Part shown: in pieces, positions 9,092-18,628 of the stretch | Layout of the letters: each line of letters starts with the position of its first letter | Position numbering within the stretch: position 1 is the stretch's first letter | Assembly (NCBI GenBank): GCA_029262795.1 | Contig: JAJCYT010000031.1 | Location: forward strand, 62,001-126,000 | Origin: Candidatus Fraserbacteria bacterium | Lineage (GTDB): Bacteria; Bipolaricaulota; Bipolaricaulia; RBG-16-55-9; JAJCYT01 | DNA length: 64,000 nucleotides | Reading direction: 5' to 3' | The notes under the pieces: model-generated | What the model saw: the letters and a program-made list of their open reading frames with translations, nothing else | The model's database searches: none | What the model was told of the DNA's origin: nothing | Made by a program: the position numbers and the translations under genes

Positions 9092-9131
9092 GAAAGAGAC
9101 TGCTAAAACAGGCGGTCTCTTTCTCTTTAAT
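9092..9131 (+). terminator. Rho-independent terminator
   Basis: AAAGAGAC and GTCTCTTT form a stem extended by GC pairs around a TAAAACA loop, followed by a T-rich stretch. It sits 34 nt after the stop of the acidic-protein gene. Confidence 0.75.
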
Positions 9132-9199
9132 GTTGATTGTCGGAAAGCATTGCCAAATCGGCTATCTCAAAATTGATTGAACATTAAGGAGGTCACACC

Positions 9200-10453
9200 A
9201 TGTTGAACACAACCCATAACACATTGAAAGACCAAACCATGAAAACTTTAATTTTTACCTTGCTCGCGATCTTTTTCATGAGCAACGAATCTGTATTTGC
9301 TCAACAGGCACGTCAGCTATTTCAAGTCAATGCAAATGGCTCAGCAGATTTTTCCAGTTTGCAGGAAGCTGTCGATGCGGCAAACCCAGGTGCTGTGATT
9401 GAAGTTGCACCTGGAAACTATACCGGCCCTGTGATTGTCCGTACTGAAAACCTGACCCTTCTTGGTGCGGGTGCCTCTCAAACATTTATTCAAAGTGACG
9501 ATGTGGCATTGGTGTTCCAAAATGTGTCCACGGGGCGAGTGGATGGATTCACCATTCGCTATGACGGCACAGATCCTCATGCCACTGTGTTGATCATTGC
9601 CTCATCCATTACGCTCTCAAACAATGTCATCACAGGTGCTTCTTTGAGTGGGGTTGAGGTTCGTGGATTAGGCGGTCAATCCGCTCTGCTGAACAACTTG
9701 ATTGTTGATAATGACGGCAGTGGCGTGTTTGTCTCTTCAGGTGGCATGGCTGCATTGGCAGGCAACACCATCCGTCACAATGGCCAGGCTGGACAACCTG
9801 GCATAGAAGTGGTCGGACCGGCGGCTGCTGTGTTACAAAAAAATCTGATCGAAGCCAATGGCGGTAGCGGCGTGTTCATCCATGAAGGCGCTTATGTTGA
9901 ACTCAACGAAAATCTGATCGTCCGAAATGGTTTTCATGGTGTGGCTGCTTTGGCTGTGGACCAACGCTCTCAGTTGGTCATGACCGACAACACCATTCTA
10001 TTTAATGAACAGCTCGGCGTGAGAATGCGAGGTGAGCATATTGAAGCCAACCTGCATGGCAACGTGGTGCTTGGTAATACGGTTGGTTTGCTGACGGACA
10101 ATGCGCCTCATGTGGTCTATGAAGCTAATATTGTTGCATTGAATGGAACGGATTATCTTGGCAAAGACCCTGATGCAACAGAATCCCAACTTAACACAAA
10201 CCTTCAAACAAACGCACGCCTTACAGAATTCAACCATGCTGTGGCATCTTTGCAGGTTGCATCTGAAGACACAGGTGTGTTGTTTTCAAATACAACACAC
10301 ATTCACTACCTGCAAACGATCTATCTGGTTTCTGGTGAATTGTTACAGAGTATTGGTTTGATTGACGATGCCAAGACATTCTATGAAGCAGTTATCAACT
10401 CTGATCCGAATACGGCTATGGCAGAAATCGCATCACAATATATTGACAATTAA
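9200..10453 (+). CDS. Secreted right-handed beta-helix protein
   Basis: The start at 9200 is supported by AAGGAGGT 7 nt upstream; the signal peptide itself begins about 13 residues later (MKTLIFTLLAIFFMS). The mature part repeats the beta-helix of the 912-residue protein almost motif for motif: FSSLQEAVDAANPGAVI, LTLLGAGASQTFI, GTDPHATVLI, NGGSGVFIHEGAYVELNEN. The C-terminal ~80 residues are helical (TIYLVSGELLQSIGLIDDA) and look TPR-like. It therefore equals the helix and tail of its neighbour without the lamin-tail domain. I infer a local duplication in which one copy gained or lost the lamin-tail module. Its ligand is unknown. Confidence 0.72.
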   Translation: MLNTTHNTLKDQTMKTLIFTLLAIFFMSNESVFAQQARQLFQVNANGSADFSSLQEAVDAANPGAVIEVAPGNYTGPVIVRTENLTLLGAGASQTFIQSDDVALVFQNVSTGRVDGFTIRYDGTDPHATVLIIASSITLSNNVITGASLSGVEVRGLGGQSALLNNLIVDNDGSGVFVSSGGMAALAGNTIRHNGQAGQPGIEVVGPAAAVLQKNLIEANGGSGVFIHEGAYVELNENLIVRNGFHGVAALAVDQRSQLVMTDNTILFNEQLGVRMRGEHIEANLHGNVVLGNTVGLLTDNAPHVVYEANIVALNGTDYLGKDPDATESQLNTNLQTNARLTEFNHAVASLQVASEDTGVLFSNTTHIHYLQTIYLVSGELLQSIGLIDDAKTFYEAVINSDPNTAMAEIASQYIDN

Positions 10454-10567
10454 CTCTCAATAGTTGCATTGGCATCCTAGCTAGGGCGCCTCTTGCTTTC
10501 AAAAATGGTTTATGATGAAGCTCAGGGATGATTGTGTCTGATATGGGTTCAAGACATTTTTTAGGAT

Positions 10568-12790
10568 ATGAACTCGAAAGGGGTTCTTTTGAAAATCTCA
10601 AACCAACAAGCTCTCTTCTTAGCAGGCGTGTTTTTTGTATTTGCTGTCATCTGTTTGGGATTGACCCCAATCGTTCAGGCAGAGCATGAATGTTATTTTG
10701 ACCAGAACCAAAAATTGGTGTGTCCTGAACATGAGGAAGAACAGCAACCAGACGAGTCTGAAAGTTCCGATAGTGACCGCGATCAGGATGGGGTGCCTGA
10801 TGAAAATGATCAATGTCCAGACGAAGCAGGCTTAGAAGATGGTCCAAATGGCGCAGGCTGTCCTGAAAGTGGTGATACTGCCAACACAGGCGAGGAAGTT
10901 GATATTGATCTTGATGAAGAAGAGGAACCGTTTGAAACTCGAAACGAGTGTACCTTCGATGCTGATGGCATAGAAGTTTGCTTATTCCAAGCTTTCTTTG
11001 CTGGTGATGAAAATCTTGAAGTGATTCGCGTCATTGATCGATGTAATTTCTCTGGCAATGGTAGTGTTTGCGAGCGATTGATTGAACGATTGCTGTGCGA
11101 TCTCGTCGGTAGAATTTGTGTGATCAATGAAACAGAGCAAACTGAAGAAACCTGTGATGGTCAAGGGACATGTACCGAACGGGTACTGATCGAGGGGGAT
11201 GCCTGCAATCCACGATTTGACCTTTGCATCGATCTTCCGGACGAGGCATTTGGCGGCAGAGATTTTCCACCAATAACCGTCTTTGAACATGTGGTCATCA
11301 TGCAATCACCCGAATCCTGTAGAGATGAAGGCAGTGTACGCACATGCGAACGTGAAATTTTTCGCTGTGTTTCAGGTGTCTGTACACGAATCGGGCGAAG
11401 TGAAACACAAAGCAGTTGTTTCACATCTCCTACTGGCAGTGAGTCCTGTCGCACACAAACATCGGTGCAAACCTGCGATGGAATGGGCACATGCAGGACA
11501 ACGAAGTTTATTGATTATCAAATGAGATGTAATCCAGACGGAAGCATCTGTCATGAGGGCACAAGTACCTATGATTGTGAAGGCGATACTTCTGATTTCT
11601 CCTGTTTGGGCGGCACCTTAAAATTGAGAGAAGTTGTTTCACACACGGATTCTCCGGGCGCGATGCGATGGTCAAATGCCGAGTGTGATCCAGACACAGA
11701 TCGCTGCCGTGGAACAGACACCAATATTTCGACACGCGAAGATGGCAGAATTACTGAAAGAACCGATGTATTTGATTGCTCGCGCGAAAGCGCCGAAGAT
11801 GGATTTCCCGCAGGCGAACCCGAATGCCAATTGGAATTTAATCAAACGAGAGATTGTCCTTCAGCAGCAGGCCCATGCACCATCAGCAATAGACGAAACC
11901 TGACTCGCGACAGTTCTGGTCTCGTGACACGCTACATTCAGGAACGAGCCAATGACTGCGCACCGGAAACAGTTATCGCTGAAGATGGATGCGCCGAAGG
12001 AGAAAGAAGCGAATGGGTATGTGAGCCCGATGGCATCACCTGTCGGAAAACCACCCTTAGAGGTTGGAGTCACACAGAGGATTCCACTACCACCTGGTCG
12101 GGCGAAGATGTTTGTGTGGTGATTGCGCCATTAACTTTCGAATGCCGAACCGTCGAGCGGACAACACTTTTTTCAAGACTTTTACCCAGCGGTGAAGTTG
12201 AACGGGGTTCAATCCATACGACTTGTGATCCCGATACGGGCATGTGCGACAGCACCAGAAGTACCTTTGTGTGTAACGATGACCAATCCAGTTGCCGCCA
12301 TAGTCGCAGAACGGATGAAGGCCGCTGTGATGCCTGGCTTGTGAATGCAGGTCGATGTTCGGATGCATCTTCCAGCAATAGAGCTGTCTCCGAAAACTGG
12401 GAAAGAACATGTATGCCTGATGGAAGTTGTACACGTACGGGCACAATCAGTGAATATCAATGCGAAACAGGAGAACGCGCAGGACTTTGTCCAGGGGTGT
12501 CTGATACCAGTTATTCAGCCACAGAGCAATGCCCTAGCCCTCGAGCGGATGTGTCTCCAGAAAGCTGTACATTGCTGTCTTCCAGCGCCACCACCACTCA
12601 TGCCGATGGGCGGACGGAAACTGAGATGGTAACTTGTGATCCTACAGTTCCAAGCTGCCAGATCGACAACAGGATAACGCATCCAGATGGCATGGTAGAA
12701 ACCCGAAGCTGGTCCTGTGGTCCAAGTGAGTCCGACAGCGTTGCGCCTTATCGTAACGGAACTTGTTTGACCTTGGTGGAAGAACGTTGA
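10568..12790 (+). CDS. Secreted Cys-rich repeat protein with TSP3-like calcium motif (740 aa)
   Basis: A signal peptide is followed by the Cys pair ending LVCPEHEEE, an acidic stretch and one thrombospondin type-3-like motif (DRDQDGVPDENDQCPD). The remaining ~600 residues contain many short Cys-x(3-6)-Cys units, for example CNPDGSIC, CDPDTDRC, CEPDGITC, CDPDTGMC and CMPDGSC, separated by Ser/Thr/Arg-rich strands. The repeated Asp-Gly inside the Cys pairs suggests disulphide-locked, possibly calcium-binding turns. No family or catalytic motif is recognised; a rigid surface stalk or matrix component is my inference. The start is ambiguous: the ATG at 10568 has little upstream signal, while an in-frame TTG at 10589 follows AAAGGGG by 5 nt. 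Confidence 0.6.
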   Translation: MNSKGVLLKISNQQALFLAGVFFVFAVICLGLTPIVQAEHECYFDQNQKLVCPEHEEEQQPDESESSDSDRDQDGVPDENDQCPDEAGLEDGPNGAGCPESGDTANTGEEVDIDLDEEEEPFETRNECTFDADGIEVCLFQAFFAGDENLEVIRVIDRCNFSGNGSVCERLIERLLCDLVGRICVINETEQTEETCDGQGTCTERVLIEGDACNPRFDLCIDLPDEAFGGRDFPPITVFEHVVIMQSPESCRDEGSVRTCEREIFRCVSGVCTRIGRSETQSSCFTSPTGSESCRTQTSVQTCDGMGTCRTTKFIDYQMRCNPDGSICHEGTSTYDCEGDTSDFSCLGGTLKLREVVSHTDSPGAMRWSNAECDPDTDRCRGTDTNISTREDGRITERTDVFDCSRESAEDGFPAGEPECQLEFNQTRDCPSAAGPCTISNRRNLTRDSSGLVTRYIQERANDCAPETVIAEDGCAEGERSEWVCEPDGITCRKTTLRGWSHTEDSTTTWSGEDVCVVIAPLTFECRTVERTTLFSRLLPSGEVERGSIHTTCDPDTGMCDSTRSTFVCNDDQSSCRHSRRTDEGRCDAWLVNAGRCSDASSSNRAVSENWERTCMPDGSCTRTGTISEYQCETGERAGLCPGVSDTSYSATEQCPSPRADVSPESCTLLSSSATTTHADGRTETEMVTCDPTVPSCQIDNRITHPDGMVETRSWSCGPSESDSVAPYRNGTCLTLVEER

Positions 12791-12825
12791 CAAACAGACA
12801 TAGATATTTCATGCCTGTTTGTCAA
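12787..12825 (+). terminator. Strong hairpin at gene end, possible terminator
   Basis: TTGACAAACAG (12787-12797) and CTGTTTGTCAA (12815-12825) form an 11-bp perfect stem with a 17-nt loop. The stop codon of the Cys-rich gene lies in the left arm. The tail is A-rich, not T-rich, so termination efficiency is uncertain. Confidence 0.4.
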
Positions 12826-12882
12826 ATAAAATAAAAATATACTTGATTGAGAGATGGCAATCATCCTAAACTCAGTCTCATC

Positions 12883-14016
12883 ATGAACATAGTGATTGCA
12901 CCGGATTCTTTCAAAGGCAGCTTGTCGGCTGTTGAAGTGGCGAGCCGAATTGCCATTGGCCTGAAAAAAGCCTGGCCCCAATGCCATGTCATCGAGTTGC
13001 CTGTGGCTGACGGCGGAGATGGCAGCACGGATGCCTTGGTGCATGCATTGGGGGGCAATAAGGTGCATCTCAATGTTCAGGATCCTTTGGGTCGATCCAT
13101 TGAGGCATTTTACGGACTGGTTCACCAAGGCAAGGTTGCCATCATCGAAACGGCCCAGGCATCGGGCCTTACACGGCTAAAACCTGAGGAACAAAACCCA
13201 CTCAACACCAGCAGTTACGGCACAGGTCAATTGATCCAACATGCCCTGGATCAGCACGTCGAAGAGATCTGGGTGTGTCTTGGCGGCAGCGCCACGGTGG
13301 ATGGCGGGCTTGGAATGGCCACCGCTTTAGGCTTAAAAGCGATGGATCAGCATGAGCGCCAAGTGTCAGCTACCGGCCAGGGTTTGATTGATCTGGTCAA
13401 GATTGATGTGACAGAGATGGACCCACGCCTATCCCAAGTGATGTTTAAATCCTTATATGATGTGGACAATGTGCTAACTGGACCCAAAGGAGCCCAACTG
13501 TTTATGTCACAAAAAGGGGCCACACAAGAAGTGATGGTCCAGTTGGATATCGCCTTGAAAAAATGGGGCAAGCTGTTGCAGCAACATTTTCAAAAAGATG
13601 TGATTAACCTGCCCAGTGCGGGGGCGGCTGGTGGCATGGGGGCAGCCACGGTGGCGTTTTTTAATGCTGAGCCAGTGTCAGGCATTGGCTTTATTTTGCA
13701 TCAAATGGAATTTGACAAACACCTTGAAACAGCTCAACTGGTGATCAGTGGCGAAGGTCGGGTCGATGAGCAGACTGTCCACGGCAAAGTGATAGCCGGT
13801 ATTGCCCAACACACCAATGCAAATAAAGTACCGTTGCTGGTGATGTGTGGAGCAAAAGTAGAACCTTTGGATGAGTTGTATGAAGCTGGTGTAAGCGCAG
13901 TTTATGCCATTTTACCCAAGCCTGTGACTGAAGCTGAAGCTTTCAAACATGCTGCCGACTGGTTGGAGTCCGCTGCATTTAATTTGGGCAAAACCTTGTT
14001 GATCCAAACCGTTTAA
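12883..14016 (+). CDS. glxK: Glycerate kinase (GarK/GlxK type)
   Basis: The 377-residue length and start (MNIVIAPDSFKGSLSA) are typical of bacterial glycerate 2-kinases of the GarK/GlxK family, which phosphorylate D-glycerate with ATP. The signatures ADGGDGS (near residue 45), LGGSATVDGG and ISGEGRVDEQT are all present. The ATG at 12883 is chosen because it starts the conserved strand; a longer TTG start at 12847 would add 12 unconserved residues. The gene is single, 93 nt after the Cys-rich gene and its hairpin, and converges on the ispH cluster. Function is clear; the physiological pathway (glyoxylate or serine breakdown) is not shown by neighbours. Confidence 0.9.
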   Translation: MNIVIAPDSFKGSLSAVEVASRIAIGLKKAWPQCHVIELPVADGGDGSTDALVHALGGNKVHLNVQDPLGRSIEAFYGLVHQGKVAIIETAQASGLTRLKPEEQNPLNTSSYGTGQLIQHALDQHVEEIWVCLGGSATVDGGLGMATALGLKAMDQHERQVSATGQGLIDLVKIDVTEMDPRLSQVMFKSLYDVDNVLTGPKGAQLFMSQKGATQEVMVQLDIALKKWGKLLQQHFQKDVINLPSAGAAGGMGAATVAFFNAEPVSGIGFILHQMEFDKHLETAQLVISGEGRVDEQTVHGKVIAGIAQHTNANKVPLLVMCGAKVEPLDELYEAGVSAVYAILPKPVTEAEAFKHAADWLESAAFNLGKTLLIQTV

Positions 14017-14091
14017 ATATGGCAGATGATTGTTTTTGGGTGACAAAAATAAAAGTGAAATTTAAATATGAGTTTGATCTGGAAGATTTTT

Positions 14092-15075
14092 TCAACGAAC
14101 TCGTTCCAGCGTTTTTCCCTGTTCGTCTGCAATTTCGTGAATGCGTTTGGGCAGGGAGAACACAGCGATTTCTTCTTCGACCACATCGAGTGTGTTTACT
14201 TTTGATGCACCGTTCTGTTTGAGAAATTCCACCACTTTCTGAACCAAAAAATCGGGCGCAGATGCGCCGGAAGTAACTCCCACGGTTTTGACATTATCGA
14301 GCCATGCCAAGTCAATTTCGCTGGCAAAATCAATGCGGTGGGCGGGTGCCCCATGTTTGATTGACACTTCACAAAGACGGTTGGTATTGGAACTTTCTTT
14401 AGAGCCGATGACCAAAACCAAATCCGACTTTGTTGCCAATTCTTTGACAGCTGCCTGACGGTTGTCCGTGGCATAACAAATTGTTGAATTCACATTGGGT
14501 GGTTCTTTAAGTTCAGGATAGCGGCTTAATAACACCGCACGAATTTCTTTGGTGTCATCAACCGACAAGGTGGTTTGAGTCACGCAGGCGACCTTGTCAG
14601 GGTTTTTTATATCAAGGGCTTGGGCTTCTTCCACAGATTCGATGAGATGGCCTTTGCCATAAGGCACATGGCCCATGATGCCGCGAGATTCAGGATGATT
14701 GTGATGACCAATGACGATAACATCATAATCTTGCTTCGCAAACCGTTTGGCCCAGTTGTGGACATTGCCAACCAGGCGGCAGGTGGCATCAATCACGTCG
14801 ATATTTCGCGATGTGGCTTTTTCATAATCGCTTGGTGGAGAACCGTGCGCAGAGAAAACAGCGTAGGAGTTTTCGGGAATTTCTTCGACTTCTTCAACGA
14901 AAATCACACCTTTTGCTTCAAAATCTTGGATGACTGCGTTGTTGTGAACGATCGAGTGTTTTACGTAAAGTGGCGTGCCACATAAATCTAACGCGACATT
15001 GACCACATCAATGGCCATTTCCACACCACGGCAAAACCCTCGCGGGTTGGCCAGTAATACGTTGAAATCACGCAT
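14092..15075 (-). CDS. ispH: 4-hydroxy-3-methylbut-2-enyl diphosphate reductase
   Basis: IspH performs the last step of the MEP isoprenoid pathway, making IPP and DMAPP at a 4Fe-4S cluster. The three cluster cysteines are visible: ANPRGFCRGV (~14), DATCRLV and the C-terminal NSTICYATDNRQ. Other conserved parts are VKHSIVHN, SAHGSPP, IGHHNHPE and the SKESSNTNRL and GVTSGASAP segments. Length, 327 residues, is normal. AAGGAG lies upstream of the ATG. It is last in a same-strand group with the DoxX-like and M20 peptidase genes (gap 66 nt to the DoxX-like gene), with no functional link apparent. Presence implies isoprenoids are made by the MEP route. Confidence 0.96.
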   Translation of the reverse strand: MRDFNVLLANPRGFCRGVEMAIDVVNVALDLCGTPLYVKHSIVHNNAVIQDFEAKGVIFVEEVEEIPENSYAVFSAHGSPPSDYEKATSRNIDVIDATCRLVGNVHNWAKRFAKQDYDVIVIGHHNHPESRGIMGHVPYGKGHLIESVEEAQALDIKNPDKVACVTQTTLSVDDTKEIRAVLLSRYPELKEPPNVNSTICYATDNRQAAVKELATKSDLVLVIGSKESSNTNRLCEVSIKHGAPAHRIDFASEIDLAWLDNVKTVGVTSGASAPDFLVQKVVEFLKQNGASKVNTLDVVEEEIAVFSLPKRIHEIADEQGKTLERVR

Positions 15076-15141
15076 CGTTTCTCCTTACAGTCTCAGGTCA
15101 AATCGCATTATATCGCATGAATCAGTCGATGGAAACCTGAT

Positions 15142-15615
15142 TTAAGAAGCTTTGGCATCGGCAGTCGGATGTCCACCACGCACAGTCCCACCGATCACGA
15201 TGCCTGCACCAATTAGCACCAGATTTTTGACAATGTATTGGCCTGTTAGTGTGAGTACAAAAGGGAAAGATTGCCAAACCACATCTGGCAGGATGATCAA
15301 AGGCAAAGCTGTTCCTGGCATTTGTAGAAAAAGTAATAATAAAGTGAAGCGCATCAGACGATTGAAAATCAGCCCCAGGCCAATCAACATTTCCCAAACT
15401 GCAAGAACAGGCAGAAAGATGTCTGGATCAATGAAATAAACCGTGTTTTTGACCAACTCTTCGGCAGGGCTCATGCCTGGAACCACCTTAAGTGCGCCGA
15501 ACCAGAAAAAGACGATGCCCAAACCTATTCGAAGAATGGACAAACCATGACGCGCCATCCATTGAGTAATTGCAACATCCAGTTGTTCGAAAGACGTTTT
15601 TGAAGTTTTATTCAT
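15142..15615 (-). CDS. DoxX-like integral membrane protein
   Basis: The protein is 157 residues with about four hydrophobic segments: [56 protein letters not shown] and [31 protein letters not shown] and the WE in the second helix are typical of DoxX-type or related small membrane proteins. The family has been linked to redox and quinone functions, but activities differ and none can be assigned here. The gene lies between M20 peptidase and ispH on the same strand. Confidence 0.65.
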   Translation of the reverse strand: MNKTSKTSFEQLDVAITQWMARHGLSILRIGLGIVFFWFGALKVVPGMSPAEELVKNTVYFIDPDIFLPVLAVWEMLIGLGLIFNRLMRFTLLLLFLQMPGTALPLIILPDVVWQSFPFVLTLTGQYIVKNLVLIGAGIVIGGTVRGGHPTADAKAS

Positions 15616-15673
15616 TGTTTGCCTCCTGGCGTCTTTTTCTGTGGGATGTTTTTTAAGAATAAATCAGCTTAAA

Positions 15674-16831
15674 TTAGGATGGGTTAGAAAGTTGGGCAAC
15701 CACACTGGCAACCATTGCAACCCTTAAAGGCAAGGAATCCACCTCCAAATATTCTGAGTCGCTGTGATAGCCTCCGCCGACCGGCCCCAGGCCATCCACT
15801 GTAGGAACACTTTTGGCTGCGGTGAAATTGCCATCTGAGCCACCACCGGTGGCCTGCCAGCCGAGCTCAAACCCGAATGTTTTGGCAGTGGTTTGCATCA
15901 TTTCAAAAATAGACTGATTCCAGGAGTTTGCCACCATTGGGCTGCGTCCATTTAAATAAGTGAGCGTGTTGCTGGTGCTCTCGACATCTTTTTTTGTTGC
16001 AATCGTTTCAATGGCTTGTTTGATTTGAGCCTCGGCTTCCAGCGTGGGCACACGGACATCGATTTCAGCCGTGGTGTGTTCAGCCACCACATTGGAGCGC
16101 GTGCCACCATGCACCACACCCACGTTGACAGAGATACCATTTTCGTAGTCATTCAATTTGTGTAACGCAATGATTTTACGGCACATCGCTTCAATTGAAC
16201 TGGCCCCATCCTGGGGATTCACACCTGCATGGGCGGCGATGCCTTTGATATCGAGCGTCCATGCCTGCCCGCCCTTGCGGGCCAACACAATGTCGCCATT
16301 GGCGCGGCCGGGCTCAAAGACAAAAGCCCAATCGACATCTTCAGCCAAAGCTTCGATATGAACGCGTGAACAGATCGAGCCGATTTCTTCATCGCAGTTG
16401 TTGACCACGATGACGTTGAGTTGATCCAACAATTCATTTGCTTTCAGCGTTTCGATCACACCCAGCATGGCGATCAAGCCGCCTTTCATATCTGCAACTC
16501 CAGGACCGTAAGCCCTTCCATCACGGATGGTAAAGGGACGTTCTGCGACTGTGCCGCGATCAAATACGGTGTCGGTATGGCCAATCAACAACAAAGTGGG
16601 GGCATCAGATTTGCTTGATGGGTGCTTGGAAATGAGTTGTGGTCCTGTGTCTGTTTGGATGGATTCGGTGGTAAAACCAAGTGCTTTCCAGCGCGTTTTG
16701 AAAAATTGATGCATCTGTTCCAATCCATCCAAGTCTCGACTGCCACTATCGATGTTGACAATGGTTTCAAGCCAGTTCAGCCAGGTTGATTTTTGTTGTT
16801 GGGTATAATTTAACAATGTGTCCATATTCAT
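15674..16831 (-). CDS. M20 family metallopeptidase (carboxypeptidase G2-like)
   Basis: This is an M20A/carboxypeptidase-G2-like zinc hydrolase of 385 residues. Metal and catalytic motifs appear in order: GHTDTVF (~85), YGPGVADMKGG (~110), NNCDEEIGS with the general-base Glu (~145), FEPGRANGDIV and a dimerisation domain starting GIAAHAGVNP. The final metal His is probably that in VGGGYHSDSEY. These enzymes remove C-terminal Glu or related amino acids. There is no signal peptide, so it is probably cytoplasmic, unlike some secreted homologues. ATGs at 16831 and 16825 are both possible. It is the first gene of the three-gene minus-strand group. Confidence 0.85.
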   Translation of the reverse strand: MNMDTLLNYTQQQKSTWLNWLETIVNIDSGSRDLDGLEQMHQFFKTRWKALGFTTESIQTDTGPQLISKHPSSKSDAPTLLLIGHTDTVFDRGTVAERPFTIRDGRAYGPGVADMKGGLIAMLGVIETLKANELLDQLNVIVVNNCDEEIGSICSRVHIEALAEDVDWAFVFEPGRANGDIVLARKGGQAWTLDIKGIAAHAGVNPQDGASSIEAMCRKIIALHKLNDYENGISVNVGVVHGGTRSNVVAEHTTAEIDVRVPTLEAEAQIKQAIETIATKKDVESTSNTLTYLNGRSPMVANSWNQSIFEMMQTTAKTFGFELGWQATGGGSDGNFTAAKSVPTVDGLGPVGGGYHSDSEYLEVDSLPLRVAMVASVVAQLSNPS

Positions 16832-17011
16832 AATGGCCTTTCAAAAATAATTGCTTTCGAGCCATTATCACAACGAAAAACACATTTGTCGAAGTCTTTT
16901 ACAGATGGCTGACAAGCTTTGAAGAAGCACTTTGATTTTTAATTAGAACCACCACGCATGGCTCTCTTGAGATCAAGAAGGGATTGAAGTTTTTCAAAAT
17001 AAATGAGCTGA

Positions 17012-17047
17012 GAAAAGTTGAGGCCTCTCCATAAAGTAGGAGAGGCC
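17012..17047 (-). terminator. Rho-independent terminator
   Basis: GGCCTCTCC (17022-17030) and GGAGAGGCC (17039-17047) form a 9-bp perfect stem. On the minus strand a T-rich AACTTTTCT follows, 43 nt past the stop of the 504-residue gene. Confidence 0.8.
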
Positions 17048-17089
17048 CCGGATGCAAACGAAGGAATGTCGTTTTGTTTTTGTATTTGT

Positions 17090-18604
17090 TTAGAAGCCGA
17101 ACCCAAGGGCGATATTGGCCTGTTTCAAGCCTTCTGTGGCGTAGAGCACATCAAAGCCTAAAGAGAGTTCGCCTTGTGCGCCAAAGCGGAAGTTGGTTTC
17201 TTCCCAGTGGAGTTCACCATCGGTAGGGTTGCCGAACTTGGTGTAGGTGTCAAAGGTGAAGTTGGCGTAGTTGATGCCCAATGTGCCTTCCACTGCCTTT
17301 AAACCATAATGGTCTGTTTCCAATCTAAGCAAGATTTCGGCAGGGTTGTAGCGCACATTGAGGATGGAGCTAAAAATAATTTCGCTGGAATCAAACTTCA
17401 AATCGCCTTCATCATCAATGAGAGTGATGTCTAGGTATTCAGCCACAATGTTGGCTTTGATACCGCCGATGTTAAGACGGCTGACGTCGGCGGAGATCAA
17501 TTCCACATCAATGTCGGCCAGGCGGAACACACTAAATGAGGTAGCCAAAGTGGCGGTGATAGGCTCCAATGGTACAAAGGTGGTGGTGACGTCGAACAAC
17601 ATGCCACCAAATTCCAAGCCCAGAATTTTTAAGGTTTCTTTTTCAAAGAACAATGGCGTTTTGGCACCACCTTCAATCACAGGGAGTGTGTTTTGTTCCA
17701 TTTCTTCATCATATTCAGGATCGTAGTATTCAGCATCATAATCTTCTGATTCAATTTCTGGCTCGGTCTGGCCAAAACCTGCAGTGCAAGCTTTGTTTAC
17801 TTCTGTGTTCCAGTTGCGTTTTTTGATGTAAAGTTTGTTGGAAGCGCAAAGATAAGTACTGCCTTCAACGGTGACGCCACTGACGGTTTGGCCTTTTAAG
17901 CTGATAACATTTCCAAATCCGAAAGTGGGCACGTCATTGTCCACATAGATATCGGTGGTGGACAGATCGTAGTTGATGGTCTCTACTTCTTCATCGAGTT
18001 CCAGCACATAATCGGCGTCGTTGTATTCATTGGCATATTCTGAATTGTACTGATCCGAATCAACCATAAAATGATCGGCTTCGTGATCGTCACTTACTTC
18101 GATATCAGGGAAATCGACATCTTCAAAGATGGCCAGATTGCTGATGGAAATGCCGGCCACGTTGATATCAATATAAACACGTTTGGCAACGAAACCAACG
18201 GCATTGTCAATCATGTCATCGCCGTCGCCATCACCAATGGGAATGGTCATTGAAGGGGAACAAGTGCCTGCAGTTGGAAAATTAACACAGCCAAACGGTG
18301 AAGCAAAAATGAGTTCATCTCTTAAATGAAGTGCGCCCAAGTTGGTGTCTAAAGAGAGGATGGCAAACTCAATGCCAGGGGTGCCGAACCCAACATCCAG
18401 CCCGAGTGTGATCCCACTGGTGGTGATGTTGAGCATCAGGTTTGATTGAAAATCGATGTTGAATTTTACGGCTTCAAATTGTGTATTGTCGGGGGTGAGG
18501 TTGATGTTGATATCAAAATTTCCTGTGATATCCGCTTTGAGCAGATTGGAAAAACTTAACAGCAAGGCCAGACTCAATAGCCCCGAGACGATGATTCTAG
18601 GCAT
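17090..18604 (-). CDS. Exported beta-rich protein ending in Phe (barrel-like, function unknown)
   Basis: A signal peptide (MPRIIVSGLLSLALLLSF) is followed by long alternating hydrophobic/polar beta-strands and an acidic central region containing about 30 Asp/Glu/Tyr-rich residues (EYANEYNDADYVLELDEE) and another such run near residue 300. A DGDGDD loop near residue 125 could bind calcium. The final strand, ANIALGFGF, has the aromatic last residue typical of outer-membrane beta-barrel assembly signals. I infer an outer-membrane or secreted beta protein; no family is recognised. AAGGAG lies just upstream of the ATG. Divergent from the MBOAT gene across a regulatory region. Confidence 0.5.
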   Translation of the reverse strand: MPRIIVSGLLSLALLLSFSNLLKADITGNFDININLTPDNTQFEAVKFNIDFQSNLMLNITTSGITLGLDVGFGTPGIEFAILSLDTNLGALHLRDELIFASPFGCVNFPTAGTCSPSMTIPIGDGDGDDMIDNAVGFVAKRVYIDINVAGISISNLAIFEDVDFPDIEVSDDHEADHFMVDSDQYNSEYANEYNDADYVLELDEEVETINYDLSTTDIYVDNDVPTFGFGNVISLKGQTVSGVTVEGSTYLCASNKLYIKKRNWNTEVNKACTAGFGQTEPEIESEDYDAEYYDPEYDEEMEQNTLPVIEGGAKTPLFFEKETLKILGLEFGGMLFDVTTTFVPLEPITATLATSFSVFRLADIDVELISADVSRLNIGGIKANIVAEYLDITLIDDEGDLKFDSSEIIFSSILNVRYNPAEILLRLETDHYGLKAVEGTLGINYANFTFDTYTKFGNPTDGELHWEETNFRFGAQGELSLGFDVLYATEGLKQANIALGFGF

Positions 18605-18628
18605 GGAAAATCTCCTTCGTTTGCATTC

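Noticed and set aside
14019..14222. Small plus-strand ORF after the glycerate kinase gene
   Set aside because: It overlaps the ispH 3' end on the other strand, has no ribosome site or domain, and its composition follows the ispH frame.
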